From Bryobacteraceae bacterium (GTDB taxonomy: Bacteria; Acidobacteriota; Terriglobia; Bryobacterales; Bryobacteraceae), in NCBI GenBank assembly GCA_019748195.1, contig JAIEPW010000016.1:62001-126000 (forward strand): a stretch of DNA of 64,000 bases, read 5' to 3'. The notes below the pieces were generated by a model, which made no database searches, was not told the origin of the DNA, and saw only the letters and a program-made list of their open reading frames with translations. Position numbers and translations under genes: made by a program. This document shows, one piece after another, positions 1-9,143 of this stretch. Position 1 is the stretch's first letter; the number at the start of each line of letters is the position of its first letter.

Positions 1-2
1 CC

Positions 3-1118
3 TATACAATCCTGGAACTGGTGGGCGCGGGCGGCATGGGCGAGGTTTATAAAGCCCATGACCAGCGCCTGGATCGCCACGTCGCCATCAAGTTCTTTCC
101 CCGCTCCAGGCCCGGCGACGTGGCATCCCTGCGGCGCTTCGAGCGGGAAGCGCGAGCCGCCTCGGCGCTGAACCACCCCAACATCTGCACCGTGCATGAT
201 GCCGGCGAATACCAGGGACGTCCATTCCTGGTGATGGAGCTGCTGGAAGGGCAGTCGCTGAAGGATCGCATTGCCGGCGGTCCGGTCAGCACCCGGGAAC
301 TCGCATTCATTGCCCGGCAGGTATGCGCGGCGCTGGCAGAGGCGCACGAGAAGGGCATCGTGCATGGCGATATCAAGCCGGCAAACATTTTCGTGACTAG
401 CGGCGGGCAAGTCAAAGTCCTGGACTTCGGCCTGGCGAGGCGAGTCAAGGAACTCGCCCCGCCCCAGCGCCCGCAGAAGCGGGAGCACTCACAGCTCCTT
501 AGTACCATCACCGGGGCGATCATGGGAACCCTGGCATATATGTCCCCGGAGCAGGCCGCGGGTCAGCAGACCGACCTCCGCAGCGACATCTTCTCGCTTG
601 GCGTCGTTCTCTACGAGATGGCCACCGGGCGCCGTCCTTTCCGTGGCCATACGCCCGCGGGCATGCTGGGGTCGATTCTGACGGAATTGCCAATGAAACC
701 GTCGGCCGCGAATCCCAGTGTCCCGGCCAAACTGGATCGGGTGATTCTGAAGGCGCTGGAAAAGGATAAGGAGACCCGGTACGCCTCCGCGGTCGCATTG
801 TCCGCGGACTTGGCTCCGTGGTTGCCCCCCGCGCGCGCCCATCATGTTACCCCGATAGCCGTGGCCGTCGCGGCGATCCTGATCGTGGCGGGAGGCTTCG
901 CCGCGGCCAAGTCCGGCTGGTTTTCGGCCGGATCGCGCGGGGAGCTGACGCCTCGCCAGGTCACCGCCAATCCACCGGAAGATCCGGTCATGCAGGCTTC
1001 GCTGTCACCCGATGGGAAGACGGTCGCCTACGGGGACTTCGCCGGCTTGCATCTGCGCCGAATCGATACCGGGGAGACTCGCCTCATCCCCCCTCCCAAC
1101 GACTATTGCTTCCGGTGA
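3..1118 (+). CDS. Serine/threonine protein kinase, N-terminal part of a kinase-PD40 protein (5' end outside window, ends at in-frame TGA)
   Basis: The reading frame is already open at base 3, giving [18 protein letters not shown], so the gene starts upstream of the window. The glycine-rich loop is followed by the VAIK lysine, HGDIKPAN catalytic loop (HGD rather than HRD), DFG and a [10 protein letters not shown] activation segment. A single membrane span follows (about 845-910 nt), then the first PD40/WD40-like blade ([10 protein letters not shown]). This is a Hanks-type receptor kinase with an extracytoplasmic propeller. The frame stops at TGA 1116-1118 inside the propeller. The same frame resumes at once with TPFVWFQDGTKLL, so this TGA is probably a nonsense mutation (TGG to TGA would restore Trp) or a sequencing error. 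The kinase half could still be made as a truncated membrane kinase. Confidence 0.85.
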   Translation, partial: YTILELVGAGGMGEVYKAHDQRLDRHVAIKFFPRSRPGDVASLRRFEREARAASALNHPNICTVHDAGEYQGRPFLVMELLEGQSLKDRIAGGPVSTRELAFIARQVCAALAEAHEKGIVHGDIKPANIFVTSGGQVKVLDFGLARRVKELAPPQRPQKREHSQLLSTITGAIMGTLAYMSPEQAAGQQTDLRSDIFSLGVVLYEMATGRRPFRGHTPAGMLGSILTELPMKPSAANPSVPAKLDRVILKALEKDKETRYASAVALSADLAPWLPPARAHHVTPIAVAVAAILIVAGGFAAAKSGWFSAGSRGELTPRQVTANPPEDPVMQASLSPDGKTVAYGDFAGLHLRRIDTGETRLIPPPNDYCFR

Positions 1119-1151
1119 ACGCCCTTTGTCTGGTTCCAGGATGGAACCAAA

Positions 1152-2663
1152 TTGCTGGTAAGCGGTCCTGCCGGCCCGAAGGATCGATCCGGCATCTGGA
1201 TTCTCACGCTGTCCACGGGAGTACTGAATAAGCTTGTGGATGACGCTCTCGGCGGGGCGGCGCTGTCGCCCGACGAGTCCCACATCGTGTTTCGGCGAAC
1301 CTCCGTTCCGGAGATCTGGATCATGAAGACCACGGGCGAGGAGCCGCGAAAACTCCTGAGCGTTTCCGCCGACAGCGTCCATGACGCCCGGTTGGCATGG
1401 TTTCCCGACGGCCGCCGCATCGCGTTCGCCAGCGCCAGCCGTGCCGGCGAGACCTTCTCCATCCAAGCCTACGACCTGGAGAGCGGCCGAACCAGCGTAA
1501 TTCTTTCCGATCCCAAAGCCGGCGAGTTTTGCCTGACCCCGGATGGCCGGATGATCTATTCCCGGCTTGAAGAGGCTCCGAATGAGAAGTCGGCCAATCT
1601 CTGGGAAGCGGAAATCGATTTTCGGACGGCCCAGATCCGCGGCGCCAGCCGGCGGCTGACCAATTGGCCCGGATCTTTGTTCTCCGCCCTGGGCAGCACG
1701 CGGGATGGCAGTCAACTCTTCTTCATCCGGCTCCGCAATCAAAACAGCGTTTACGTGGGCCAACTGGCGGACAGCAACACGCGACTGAAGAACCCCAGAC
1801 GCTTCTCATTCGAGCAGTGGACCAACTGGCCAACGGGTTGGACTCTCGACAGTCAGGCTGTGTTTTTCAATTCGGATTCCCGCGGCCGGCCGGATATCTT
1901 CCAGCAGCCCATCGCGGGTCGAGCGGTTATGGCGCTGGCCCAGGGGAACGGCGAACGAAAAGACGCGCGGCGCAGCCCCGATGGCAAGTGGCTTCTGTAC
2001 TTGTCCTGGCCTTCGGAGAACGGAAACGTGGTTCGCGGAGCGGGACGCCTGATTCGCTCCAGCGTCGATGGAGCGACGAGCGAAGTGGTCTTCCCGGTAA
2101 CCGGCTATTCCAGCCGGGTCAGAACCGATCCGATGGTCAGCATCTCCGCCGAGGGGCATCCGGCCTTTCGTTGTCCGCTTGTGCCCGACGCTCCGTGCGT
2201 GCTGAGCGAGGAGACGGACGGTCAGGTGGTTTTCACCCGATTCGATCCGCTCCAAGGCCGTTCCACGGAGATCACCAGATTGCCGATATCTGGTTTGACC
2301 TTCTGGGATCTGTCACCGGACGGCCGGTGGATCGCCTTAGGTAAGAACGCGGAGACTAGTGGCAGAATACGTCTCCTGTCCCTGGATGGCGCGCCGCCGC
2401 GGGACATCCACGTGCGCGACTGGACGCATCTTCTGTCGGCGGCGTGGGCGACGGACGGCAAGGCGCTGTTTGTAACGGCGTTTGCCTCGAAGGGCGCCCC
2501 GTTGCTCCGGGTCGGGCTGGACGGCGACACGAGAGTGCTCTACCGGGGGCTCAAGTACGTCGAGAACCCGGTCGCCTCGCCCGATGGCCGCTACCTGGCC
2601 TTTGGGGAAATGACCCAGGAAGGCAACGCCTGGCTAATGGATACCTCCAGCAAGGGCCGCTGA
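1152..2663 (+). CDS. PD40/WD40-like beta-propeller, C-terminal remainder of the interrupted kinase gene
   Basis: This continues in the same frame as the kinase, with no frameshift between 1119 and 1152. It carries repeated PD40 motifs (LSPDESHIVF, WFPDGRRIAF, LTPDGRMIYS, RSPDGKWLLYL, LSPDGRWIAL, ASPDGRYLAFG), each one blade of a six- to eight-bladed propeller typical of the sensor half of acidobacterial kinases. It has no signal peptide or convincing ribosome binding site of its own. The TTG at 1152 is only the first possible start after the stop, so this half is probably not expressed alone unless the TGA is read through. It is best viewed as the 3' half of one gene of about 890 codons or more. 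Confidence 0.75.
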   Translation: MLVSGPAGPKDRSGIWILTLSTGVLNKLVDDALGGAALSPDESHIVFRRTSVPEIWIMKTTGEEPRKLLSVSADSVHDARLAWFPDGRRIAFASASRAGETFSIQAYDLESGRTSVILSDPKAGEFCLTPDGRMIYSRLEEAPNEKSANLWEAEIDFRTAQIRGASRRLTNWPGSLFSALGSTRDGSQLFFIRLRNQNSVYVGQLADSNTRLKNPRRFSFEQWTNWPTGWTLDSQAVFFNSDSRGRPDIFQQPIAGRAVMALAQGNGERKDARRSPDGKWLLYLSWPSENGNVVRGAGRLIRSSVDGATSEVVFPVTGYSSRVRTDPMVSISAEGHPAFRCPLVPDAPCVLSEETDGQVVFTRFDPLQGRSTEITRLPISGLTFWDLSPDGRWIALGKNAETSGRIRLLSLDGAPPRDIHVRDWTHLLSAAWATDGKALFVTAFASKGAPLLRVGLDGDTRVLYRGLKYVENPVASPDGRYLAFGEMTQEGNAWLMDTSSKGR

Positions 2664-2741
2664 CTTTGCTCGCCCTGAACAGACAGTGAGCTTCTCCGCC
2701 GCGCGAGCCTCCCGCGCCACCCGGTCAGTTACAGTAAAACC

Positions 2742-4115
2742 GTGACCGACGCGCGAACCCTCGAACTCCTCCAGGACTTCCTCCGGATCCCCAGCATCTC
2801 CACCGATCCCGCCCACAAGGGCGATGTGCACCGGGCCGCGACATGGGTGCGCGATCAGCTCCACCGTGCCGGAATCGCCAACGCGCGGCTCATTGAAGGC
2901 GAGGGTCATCCTCTCGTGTACGGCGACTGGCTCGACGCGCCGGGCAAGCCGACCCTGCTTCTCTACGCACACTACGATGTCCAGCCGCCAGACCCGCTGG
3001 ATCTCTGGCATACCCCGCCGTTCGAGCCCTCCATCCGCGACGGCAATATCTATGCGCGCGGCGCGGCCGACGACAAGGGACAAATGCTCATCCTGATCCG
3101 CGCGCTGGCGAGCCTGATGGAGCGCGACGGCCGCCTGCCGGTCAATGTCAAGATTCTGTTCGAAGGCGAGGAGGAGGTCGGCGGCGAGCACGTATCCCGC
3201 TACCTTGCCGCGCACACCCGCGAGCTAAGCGCGGATGCCGCCGTCGTCTGCGATACCGAAATGTTCGCGCCCGACCTTCCCACGCTGTGCATCGGCCTGC
3301 GCGGCATCGTCTACGGCGAAATTCACGTCACCACGTCGCGCACCGATCTGCATTCTGGAATGTACGGCGGCGTCGCGCCCAACGCGATGCAGGCCGCCGC
3401 CGAGATCGTCACCGCCTTGAAGGATCGCGACGGCCGTATTCACGTTCCGGGGCTCTACGACGATGTTCTCCCTCCCACGCCCGCCGAACGCGCGGCCTGG
3501 GCACGGCTTCCCTTCAACGAAACCGAGTTTCTGGAGAAGGAGGTTCAATCCGAAGCGCTGACGGGCGAGCCAGGCATCAGCGTGCTGGAACGCATCTGGG
3601 CGCGACCCAGCTTCGAGGTCCACGGCATCCGCGGCGGCTTTACCGGCGAGGGCGCGAAGACCGTGATCCCCGCGAACGCGGTGGTGAAGTGCAGCGTCCG
3701 CCTCGCGCCGGGGCAGAAGCCGGAGAGGGTAGCCGCGCAGCTTGCCGAAGCCGTTCGCGCCGCATGCCCCCGTGGCGCGAAAGCCGAGTTCCGCGTATTC
3801 CACGCTGCGCCGCCGTCACTGGTCAACCCGGATCACCCGCTGATCCGCAAATCGGCGGAAGCGATGGCGGAAGTGTTCGGGCGCGAGACCGTCTACATCC
3901 GCTCCGGCGGCTCCATCCCGATTGTCGGCCTGTTCTCGGAGCATCTGGGAATACCCAGCATCCTGATGGGATTCGGCCTGCCGGACGACAACCTGCACGC
4001 GCCGAACGAGAAGTTCTGCCTGGCGAACCTGTTCCGGGGAATCGAAGCGATGCAGCGGTTCTTGGAACATGCCGGCGTATCTGTCGATCAACGAATGAAC
4101 GAGGGTTCCGCATGA
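2742..4115 (+). CDS. M20 family dipeptidase/metallopeptidase
   Basis: 457 aa, GTG start. This is a cytoplasmic di-zinc exopeptidase of the CNDP/ArgE/DapE group. The metal-ligand motifs are in order: YAHYDVQP (His), YARGAADDKGQ (bridging Asp), EGEEEVGG (catalytic and metal Glu), CDTEM (Asp), and the last His in DDNLHAPNEKF near the C-terminus. A dimerisation domain lies between. No signal peptide is seen. The last ~60 codons (3891-4063) recur at 6181-6353 with about 97% identity, beyond a lower-GC insert. This copy ends with a tail, EHAGVSVDQRMNEGSA, unlike the QRFFKRAAE ending of the distal copy. The gene therefore looks as if its 3' end was reconstituted when the intervening DNA arrived. Function should be intact because all metal ligands are present. 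Confidence 0.9.
   Translation: MTDARTLELLQDFLRIPSISTDPAHKGDVHRAATWVRDQLHRAGIANARLIEGEGHPLVYGDWLDAPGKPTLLLYAHYDVQPPDPLDLWHTPPFEPSIRDGNIYARGAADDKGQMLILIRALASLMERDGRLPVNVKILFEGEEEVGGEHVSRYLAAHTRELSADAAVVCDTEMFAPDLPTLCIGLRGIVYGEIHVTTSRTDLHSGMYGGVAPNAMQAAAEIVTALKDRDGRIHVPGLYDDVLPPTPAERAAWARLPFNETEFLEKEVQSEALTGEPGISVLERIWARPSFEVHGIRGGFTGEGAKTVIPANAVVKCSVRLAPGQKPERVAAQLAEAVRAACPRGAKAEFRVFHAAPPSLVNPDHPLIRKSAEAMAEVFGRETVYIRSGGSIPIVGLFSEHLGIPSILMGFGLPDDNLHAPNEKFCLANLFRGIEAMQRFLEHAGVSVDQRMNEGSA
3891..4063 (+). repeat. Direct repeat copy 1: 3' end of the M20 peptidase gene
   Basis: These 173 bases reappear at 6181-6353 in the same orientation (offset 2290) with about six mismatches, mostly synonymous. 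Identity begins abruptly at GTCTACATCC and ends at the codons for QRF. The segment encodes the C-terminal metal-ligand histidine region. The two copies flank the 4116-6180 insert. Confidence 0.9.
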
Positions 4116-4123
4116 CGGGATTA

Positions 4124-4954
4124 TCAACGGACTATCAATCCCTGTCCTGTCGGCAGGCACAGAACCGACGCGTTCCACCCTCTCGCGACCTCGTCGATGC
4201 CATCGGCCTGCAAGGAGTCATCCAGGTAGGTGTAGTCATCGATCAAGATGATCGCGCCGGGAGCAAGCCTACTCCACAAACTCTCAAGAGCCAGCTTCTC
4301 GGGCTTGGCACAATTCATGTCAAGATGAAGAAATGAAATCGTTTCGCAAGGAAGGGAATTCAGCACACTGGGAACTTCGCCTTGCACTACGATTGCGTTT
4401 GGCCACTCCGCAAAGTTGCGCGTGATCCGTGGTAGATCCGTTGCATACGCACCGGCTGCCATAGAGCGCTTTGCCAGGTCGAGGCGGCCTCGCTTAACCT
4501 CCTCCGGACTATATTGATGAAACACAGGGCCCGTAAACGTGTCGACAAGGAAAAATCTGCGGTCGACCTCAGACCAATTAAGGTATTCCATGATCGCGGA
4601 ACTGAACAGTCCGGCATTGACCCCACACTCCACAAAATCACCTGGGACTTGAAGTGCGGTTCGCGCCGCCCACAGAGCGACATGGACGCGCCACTCAACC
4701 CTCGGATCATGTCCATCGCTAGCAAGAACGCCCCTTGCGTACGCCCGAATGAACCCCGGATCTTTGCGGAACCTGATTCCATGCAACGTCGCCAGTCCGT
4801 CATCCGCATAATGCTTGCGAGCGTTGACGACCGCGAATCCAAAGCGACGCAGGACCTCTAGAAGAAATGCTCTATTCAATCTAGCCACGCCTCCAGTCGC
4901 CAGGAAATCCTGTCGGTTCCCATAAACACATGCATTTCCTTGCATCGAAGGCAC
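4124..4954 (-). CDS. TylF/MycF-like SAM-dependent O-methyltransferase
   Basis: 276 aa. Matches the macrocin O-methyltransferase (TylF) family: VPGDFVECGVNAG is the SAM-binding loop, FFLVDTFTG the second strand with its acidic residue, FLHLDMNCAKPEK the metal/substrate strand, and PGAIILIDDYTY the later acidic strand. This family methylates sugars of macrolides or of cell-surface polysaccharides. The ATG at 4954 is the longest start; inner starts are possible because the first ~30 residues are not family-like. Codon use and GC are lower than in the neighbours, which fits horizontal acquisition. The stop lies only 8 bases from the end of the M20 gene, tail to tail. Confidence 0.75.
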   Translation of the reverse strand: MPSMQGNACVYGNRQDFLATGGVARLNRAFLLEVLRRFGFAVVNARKHYADDGLATLHGIRFRKDPGFIRAYARGVLASDGHDPRVEWRVHVALWAARTALQVPGDFVECGVNAGLFSSAIMEYLNWSEVDRRFFLVDTFTGPVFHQYSPEEVKRGRLDLAKRSMAAGAYATDLPRITRNFAEWPNAIVVQGEVPSVLNSLPCETISFLHLDMNCAKPEKLALESLWSRLAPGAIILIDDYTYLDDSLQADGIDEVARGWNASVLCLPTGQGLIVR

Positions 4955-5023
4955 AAACCCTGGTGAGCCCTGGACCCCGTAAAGAACAATTCCATATACA
5001 CTAGAAGTCCTTACATAAACCTT

Positions 5024-6001
5024 TTAGAAGGTGACATTAGAAACAGGTCCGTCATAGTTATTTACGTTGATCTGAGCCATGGCAAGCGCCTGCGGGAAGC
5101 CCAAATAACACCCGAGACTAACGCAGCCGCCATTGTTCTCGATATATTGGCGCGGTGAACCCGGGACCCAAGGGTTGTCCGTTGACACCAGAACTCCAGA
5201 GCTTTGCCGGACAAGGATGCCCCACCCTAAATGTTGCAGTATCCAGTTATTGTAGAAGCGATGGCCTGTCCCGAATGCTTCGATTCCCATTGGGTACGGC
5301 TGAACGTTGTTTTGTGTGCTGCAACCATTGACGGGCTGGCCGTTTGTACGCCAGTAGTTGCCGTTGATTACGTTACCGGCCACCGACACGGTCGAGGCCC
5401 CTCCGGAGAGATATATCTGCCCTTGCCCCGTCCCATCAAAAATCTCATAGCGGTTCTGGAGAATTTGATTGCCAACGATATAGTGTCCGAATCCCTGAAA
5501 CGAATTCACGGCGGCGGTGCCGGAATAAGCTATATTGTTGCTCCACGCTCCCGTGTAAGTACCAAAGAGCACTATCGCTGTGTACCGTGCTGCCGTCGAC
5601 GCGATTGCCACCGACGACGAAGGTTTCCTCAACGACACGCATCTACCAGACCGTTGCCAATGGTCCGGTAGGTCATGGCTGTTCAAGAATCCGGAAGAAT
5701 GCTCACTCAAAGCGAGGCGCTTGTGGTACAGCAACAACTGTTCTCCGTCAACGACGATATCTTCGACCAAAAGAAGCGCTTCGCTAAGATCCTGTAGCTC
5801 CTCTGGAGGCCGCACCGGCTCAAGCGGAAAAGAACGGAGGGCCATGATGCCATGTTCCAACTTTGCTGCGGCAGCATGCAAATGGGACTGGGCCGAAAAC
5901 AACGTCTCTTTGAGGGTGCGTCTAACCAAGTTTCCCTGATTCAGTCGAACCGGCTGCACCATCTCTGCATACTCCTGGTCCGAACTCCACAGCCACGCCA
6001 T
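5024..6001 (-). pseudogene. Right-handed parallel beta-helix protein fragment, apparently frameshifted/chimeric
   Basis: The C-terminal ~190 residues show beta-helix rungs (SNNIAYSG, YIVGNQILQN, VAGNVINGNYW, HRFYNNWILQ), as in pectate-lyase-like surface proteins. Just upstream, around 5585-5640, the alternative minus frame reads EETFVVGGNRVDGSTVH, which looks like the preceding rung, so a 1-nt frameshift near 5585 is likely. The N-terminal ~120 residues (MAWLWSSDQEYAEM...) have no beta-helix character, and I do not recognise them. They may belong to another truncated gene. No signal peptide is present, although such proteins are normally exported. Low GC places it in the same insert as the methyltransferase. 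Confidence 0.5.
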
Positions 6002-6180
6002 GTCACCTCCGTCGAAAGTTTGACGATGATCTCTTGCAGCTTAGTATGGAATACTCCGCACATAACCATTCTGGGGACCCTGAATGGATGCCGATACCTG
6101 CGCACGCCAAGGACAATAGGTGCCCTTCGACCTTGAGATGCAACGGCAGGAACACAGCACTAGGCGTGCCGAACTGAAGA

Positions 6181-6353
6181 GTCTACATCCGCTCCGGCGG
6201 CTCCATCCCGATTGTCGGCCTGTTCTCGGAGCATCTGGGAATACCCAGCATCCTGATGGGCTTCGGCCTGCCGGACGACAACCTGCACGCGCCGAACGAG
6301 AAGTTCTGCCTGGCGAACCTGTTCCGGGGGATCGAGGCGGTGCAGCGCTTCTT
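6181..6353 (+). repeat. Direct repeat copy 2: 3' end of the M20 peptidase gene
   Basis: Partner of 3891-4063. Homology starts at 6181 immediately after the insert and runs 173 bases. Differences are scattered third-position changes, for example GGA/GGC and CGGGGA/CGGGGG, so the copies have diverged slightly since duplication or came from closely related donors. Confidence 0.9.
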
Positions 6354-6372
6354 CAAGCGCGCGGCGGAGTAG
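6181..6372 (+). pseudogene. Detached 3' fragment of the M20 peptidase gene (repeat copy 2)
   Basis: Codes in frame for the last 63 residues of an M20 peptidase (VYIRSGGSIPIVG to QRFFKRAAE, then TAG at 6370-6372). It has no start codon, no ribosome binding site and none of the upstream catalytic motifs. It is ~97% identical to 3891-4063 over the first 173 bases. The natural-looking ending RFFKRAAE suggests this is the original 3' end, displaced by the insert. It should not be expressed. Confidence 0.85.
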
Positions 6373-6376
6373 CGGA

Positions 6377-7459
6377 TCAAGCCTCGCCGCGGCGGGCTGC
6401 CGGTGCTCCTCCTTCGTCCTTGCCCTGCAAACGGAAGGCTGACGGCGTTTTCCCCTCGAAACGCTGGAACGCAGCGTACATCGCCGTCCGCGACCCGAAC
6501 CCCGCCGCCGCGCCGATCCCTTCGATGGTGAGCCGCGCACTCGCGGGGTGCAGCAAACGAGCCTTCACGTCTTCCACACGCCGCCGGTTGACCAGGTCGC
6601 TGAAGGACGCCCGTCCCAGACAATTCAGAACCTGCGAGACCTGATGCGGGGTCGATTCCACGGCAGCCGCCAACTGAGCCAAAGTAAGATCCGGGCGGGT
6701 GAAGATTCGGTCATGAGTCATGGCGTGTTCGATCCTGGCCAGCAACTCCGCCGCATGAGCGTCGTTCAGTGTGGAACGTTGATATCGCGGAGACGCCGAG
6801 GCTGAAGGCTCCGGCGGAGTTCCGCCCATCCCGCGCCAGGCGGCGAAAATCACCATCGCCAGGAAACCGGCGCATGCGGTCAAGGGGACCACCACCCGAA
6901 CCAGCGGGATGTGCCCCAGAACGGTTCGCAGGATCTGTGCCAGATTCAGGACAATCAGGAACACCACAATGTAATCGGGCCGGATCACGGTGGCGCGCCT
7001 GGCTGCGCCCGGAGTCCAGACCGTAACCGCACACAGCGCGGTGAATCCAAGCAGAATTGGGATCAGAAAGACAAACGGGAGGCGGCTATCGAGCCCTAGC
7101 GCGGATCGGGCCGCAATCGCCGTAACGTACGCCGCGGCCGGCGTCCACAGCCACGCTGCTTTGCCGAAAACGTCCTGTGCGCCGGTTCCCGCCCTGGTGT
7201 GAAACACGGCCAGTGGGAGTGCGAAAAATCCCAGCAGGTTCACCGTATGCTCGATGAACGGGGCGGACGGCACCAGACCCGCCAGCCGCCCGCTGATCAG
7301 CGCCGCGATCAGGGACATGAGAAAAATTGCCCCACCAAGCAGCCGCACGTCCCGCGGACGCGAACGCGGCCAGAACATCGGCACGCTCACCGCCGTTCCG
7401 AAGCCCGACCCGGCCAGTCCAAGGATCGCAAGTTCGTATGTTCCCATCGGGATCTCCAC
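6377..7459 (-). CDS. AraC-family transcriptional regulator with an N-terminal multi-span membrane domain
   Basis: 360 aa. Residues ~5-210 form about six or seven hydrophobic spans (ELAILGLAGSGFGTAV, LLGGAIFLMSLIAALI, LPFVFLIPILLGF, YIVVFLIVLNLAQIL and others). The C-terminal ~110 residues are an AraC-type double helix-turn-helix (DLTLAQLAAAVESTPHQVSQVLN, then LTIEGIGAAAGFGSRTAMYAAFQRFEGKTPSAFR). Such proteins are membrane-anchored one-component regulators sensing a ligand at or outside the membrane. It is divergent from the amidohydrolase at 7540, a plausible but unproven target. Its 3' end abuts the M20 remnant, 4 bases away. Confidence 0.85.
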   Translation of the reverse strand: MEIPMGTYELAILGLAGSGFGTAVSVPMFWPRSRPRDVRLLGGAIFLMSLIAALISGRLAGLVPSAPFIEHTVNLLGFFALPLAVFHTRAGTGAQDVFGKAAWLWTPAAAYVTAIAARSALGLDSRLPFVFLIPILLGFTALCAVTVWTPGAARRATVIRPDYIVVFLIVLNLAQILRTVLGHIPLVRVVVPLTACAGFLAMVIFAAWRGMGGTPPEPSASASPRYQRSTLNDAHAAELLARIEHAMTHDRIFTRPDLTLAQLAAAVESTPHQVSQVLNCLGRASFSDLVNRRRVEDVKARLLHPASARLTIEGIGAAAGFGSRTAMYAAFQRFEGKTPSAFRLQGKDEGGAPAARRGEA

Positions 7460-7539
7460 TGGATTAAGATGTCCCGTCCCGCCGGACCGGACATGTTTGA
7501 GCTTGCTGGACGCCCGCTGGTGATGTCAATGTCGGGGTG

Positions 7540-9006
7540 ATGCGCAACATCGCTGGCCGGAATCTAATCATCCTTCTTATCACTGGCGCACTGGCGCCGA
7601 CGGCTCAACCCCAGCAGCCGTTCGACCTCGTAATCGCCGGCGGGCGCGTGATCGACCCGGAATCTGGATTGGACGAGGTGCGAGACATCGGAATATCCGG
7701 GGACCGCATCGTCAAGATCGGACCGGGACCTTTCACCGGCGCCGACACCCTGGACGCCCGCGGCCGGATTGTGGCGCCGGGTTTCATCGACATTCACCGC
7801 CACGCCCACGGCGACATCTCCTACCGGTACGCTGCGCGCGACGGAGTAACCAGCGCCTTCGAGCTGGAGATCGGCGCCCCTGATGTGGACGCCTGGTACC
7901 GGATGATGGGTCCCGCGCGGCTGATCAATTTCGGGGTCGCCGCCGGGCATATCGGCGCACGGATGCAGGTCCTCGGCGACAAGAGTTTCCTGCTGCCCTC
8001 CGGGCCGGGACGCGGCGCGGCATCGGAGGCCCAGATTCAGGAAATCCTCGCGATGATCGAAAAGGGGCTGGCCGCCGGCGCTGTCGCGGTTGGTGTCGGC
8101 ACGGCGTACACGCCGGGAGCGTCTCCGCAGGAGCTTGCAGCCGTGGTGGGCCTCGCGGCGCGTCACGGCGCGTTTGTCCACGCACACCTCGGCGGCGGAC
8201 TGCGCAGGCTTGCCGCGTTTCTGCGGACGGCGGACCAGGCGCGCGCCGCGGTGCATGTTGCCCACATCAACAGCACCGCGGGCGGCGACATCGGCGAGTG
8301 GCTGCGCGCCCTACGGGAGGCTCGGGAACGTGGGCTCGATGTCACCACCGAACTCTACCCCTACACCGCCGGCTCCACCCTGATCCAATCGGCGCTGTAC
8401 GATGGCTGGGAATCCTGGCCGGATGAGCGCTTCGCCTCCTTGCAGTGGGCGGCCACCGGAGAGCGGCTGACCCGGGCAACGTTCGCGCGATACCGCGCTC
8501 AAGGCGGTTCCGTCATTTCCCATGCAAACACTGAGGCCAACCTTCGTGTCAGCATGGTCGACCCCCTCCCGATCATCGCCAGCGACGGCGGCCGGGACAT
8601 GGCCGATCAACCGACGCATCCCCGCGCCACTGGGACTTTCGCCCGCATTCTCGGACGTTACGTTCGGGATGAGAAGCTCCTTACACTCCACGATGCCTTG
8701 CGCCGCATGACCATCGAGCCCGCACGCCGGTTGGAGCGCCGTGTTCCCGAAATGCGGCATCGCGGCCGCCTCCGCGAAGGCGCGTTCGCCGACATCACCG
8801 TCTTCGATCCGGCAACAGTGAACGACCAGTCTACCTACACGAATCCAGCCGCCTATTCAACCGGAATCACCCATGTCGTGGTGAACGGGGTTCCGATTGT
8901 ACGCGGGGGCGTGCTCGACGAGAAGGCGGAACTGCAGGGTCAGCAGGTTCCCATGGGACCGCGCGTCCCCGGCCGGCCCATTCGCGCGCCCCGTGTTTCG
9001 CGGTAG
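7540..9006 (+). CDS. N-acyl-D-amino-acid deacylase / D-aminoacylase family amidohydrolase, exported
   Basis: About 488 aa. The N-terminus (RNIAGRNLIILLITGALAPTAQP) is a signal peptide. FDLVIAGGRVIDPESG opens the urease-superfamily beta-sandwich, and GFIDIHRHAHGD is the metal-binding strand (H-x-H). Further metal and substrate motifs are AAGHIGARM, HAHLGGG, VAHINSTAGGD, and IIASDGGRDM near the C-terminus. The family hydrolyses N-acyl-D-amino acids or related cyclic amides. GTG (7537) and ATG (7540) are adjacent alternative starts; I prefer ATG. It is divergently transcribed from the membrane AraC regulator with ~80 bp between them. The substrate is not deducible from sequence alone. Confidence 0.85.
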   Translation: MRNIAGRNLIILLITGALAPTAQPQQPFDLVIAGGRVIDPESGLDEVRDIGISGDRIVKIGPGPFTGADTLDARGRIVAPGFIDIHRHAHGDISYRYAARDGVTSAFELEIGAPDVDAWYRMMGPARLINFGVAAGHIGARMQVLGDKSFLLPSGPGRGAASEAQIQEILAMIEKGLAAGAVAVGVGTAYTPGASPQELAAVVGLAARHGAFVHAHLGGGLRRLAAFLRTADQARAAVHVAHINSTAGGDIGEWLRALREARERGLDVTTELYPYTAGSTLIQSALYDGWESWPDERFASLQWAATGERLTRATFARYRAQGGSVISHANTEANLRVSMVDPLPIIASDGGRDMADQPTHPRATGTFARILGRYVRDEKLLTLHDALRRMTIEPARRLERRVPEMRHRGRLREGAFADITVFDPATVNDQSTYTNPAAYSTGITHVVVNGVPIVRGGVLDEKAELQGQQVPMGPRVPGRPIRAPRVSR

Positions 9007-9143
9007 TCCCGAGCTCGCGCGCCGAAGGGGTGGAATCCAGGTTGCAACGGCGATTAGATAGCTGAGGACGCAATGGCAGCGCGCGCGGGGAAAGGGACGT
9101 TGGGCCATCGCCCTTGACGATTCATCCCGGGAGACTGCACCCC

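Larger units (their letters stand above)
4116..6180. other. Lower-GC insert between two copies of the M20 gene 3' end
   Basis: About 2.1 kb of visibly lower GC (near 50% by eye against ~65% around it). It holds two minus-strand genes, a TylF-like methyltransferase and a broken beta-helix gene, both typical of polysaccharide or secondary-metabolite islands. It lies exactly between the duplicated 3' segments. No integrase, transposase or terminal inverted repeats are visible. It could be a remnant of an element that integrates into gene 3' ends, a homologous-recombination scar, or an assembly chimera. Confidence 0.6.

Noticed and set aside
1131-1149. Stem-loop TGGTTCC-AGGAT-GGAACCA 12 nt after the kinase TGA, which could be read as a second SECIS element.
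   Set aside because: These bases encode W-F-Q-D-G-T, the standard PD40 motif, whose common codons form this stem by chance; the TGA is in a propeller position with no expected cysteine. A nonsense mutation is simpler.
4116-6180. Insert as a transposon or IS element.
   Set aside because: No transposase, no terminal inverted repeats and no short target-site duplication; the flanking repeat is a 173-bp gene fragment instead.
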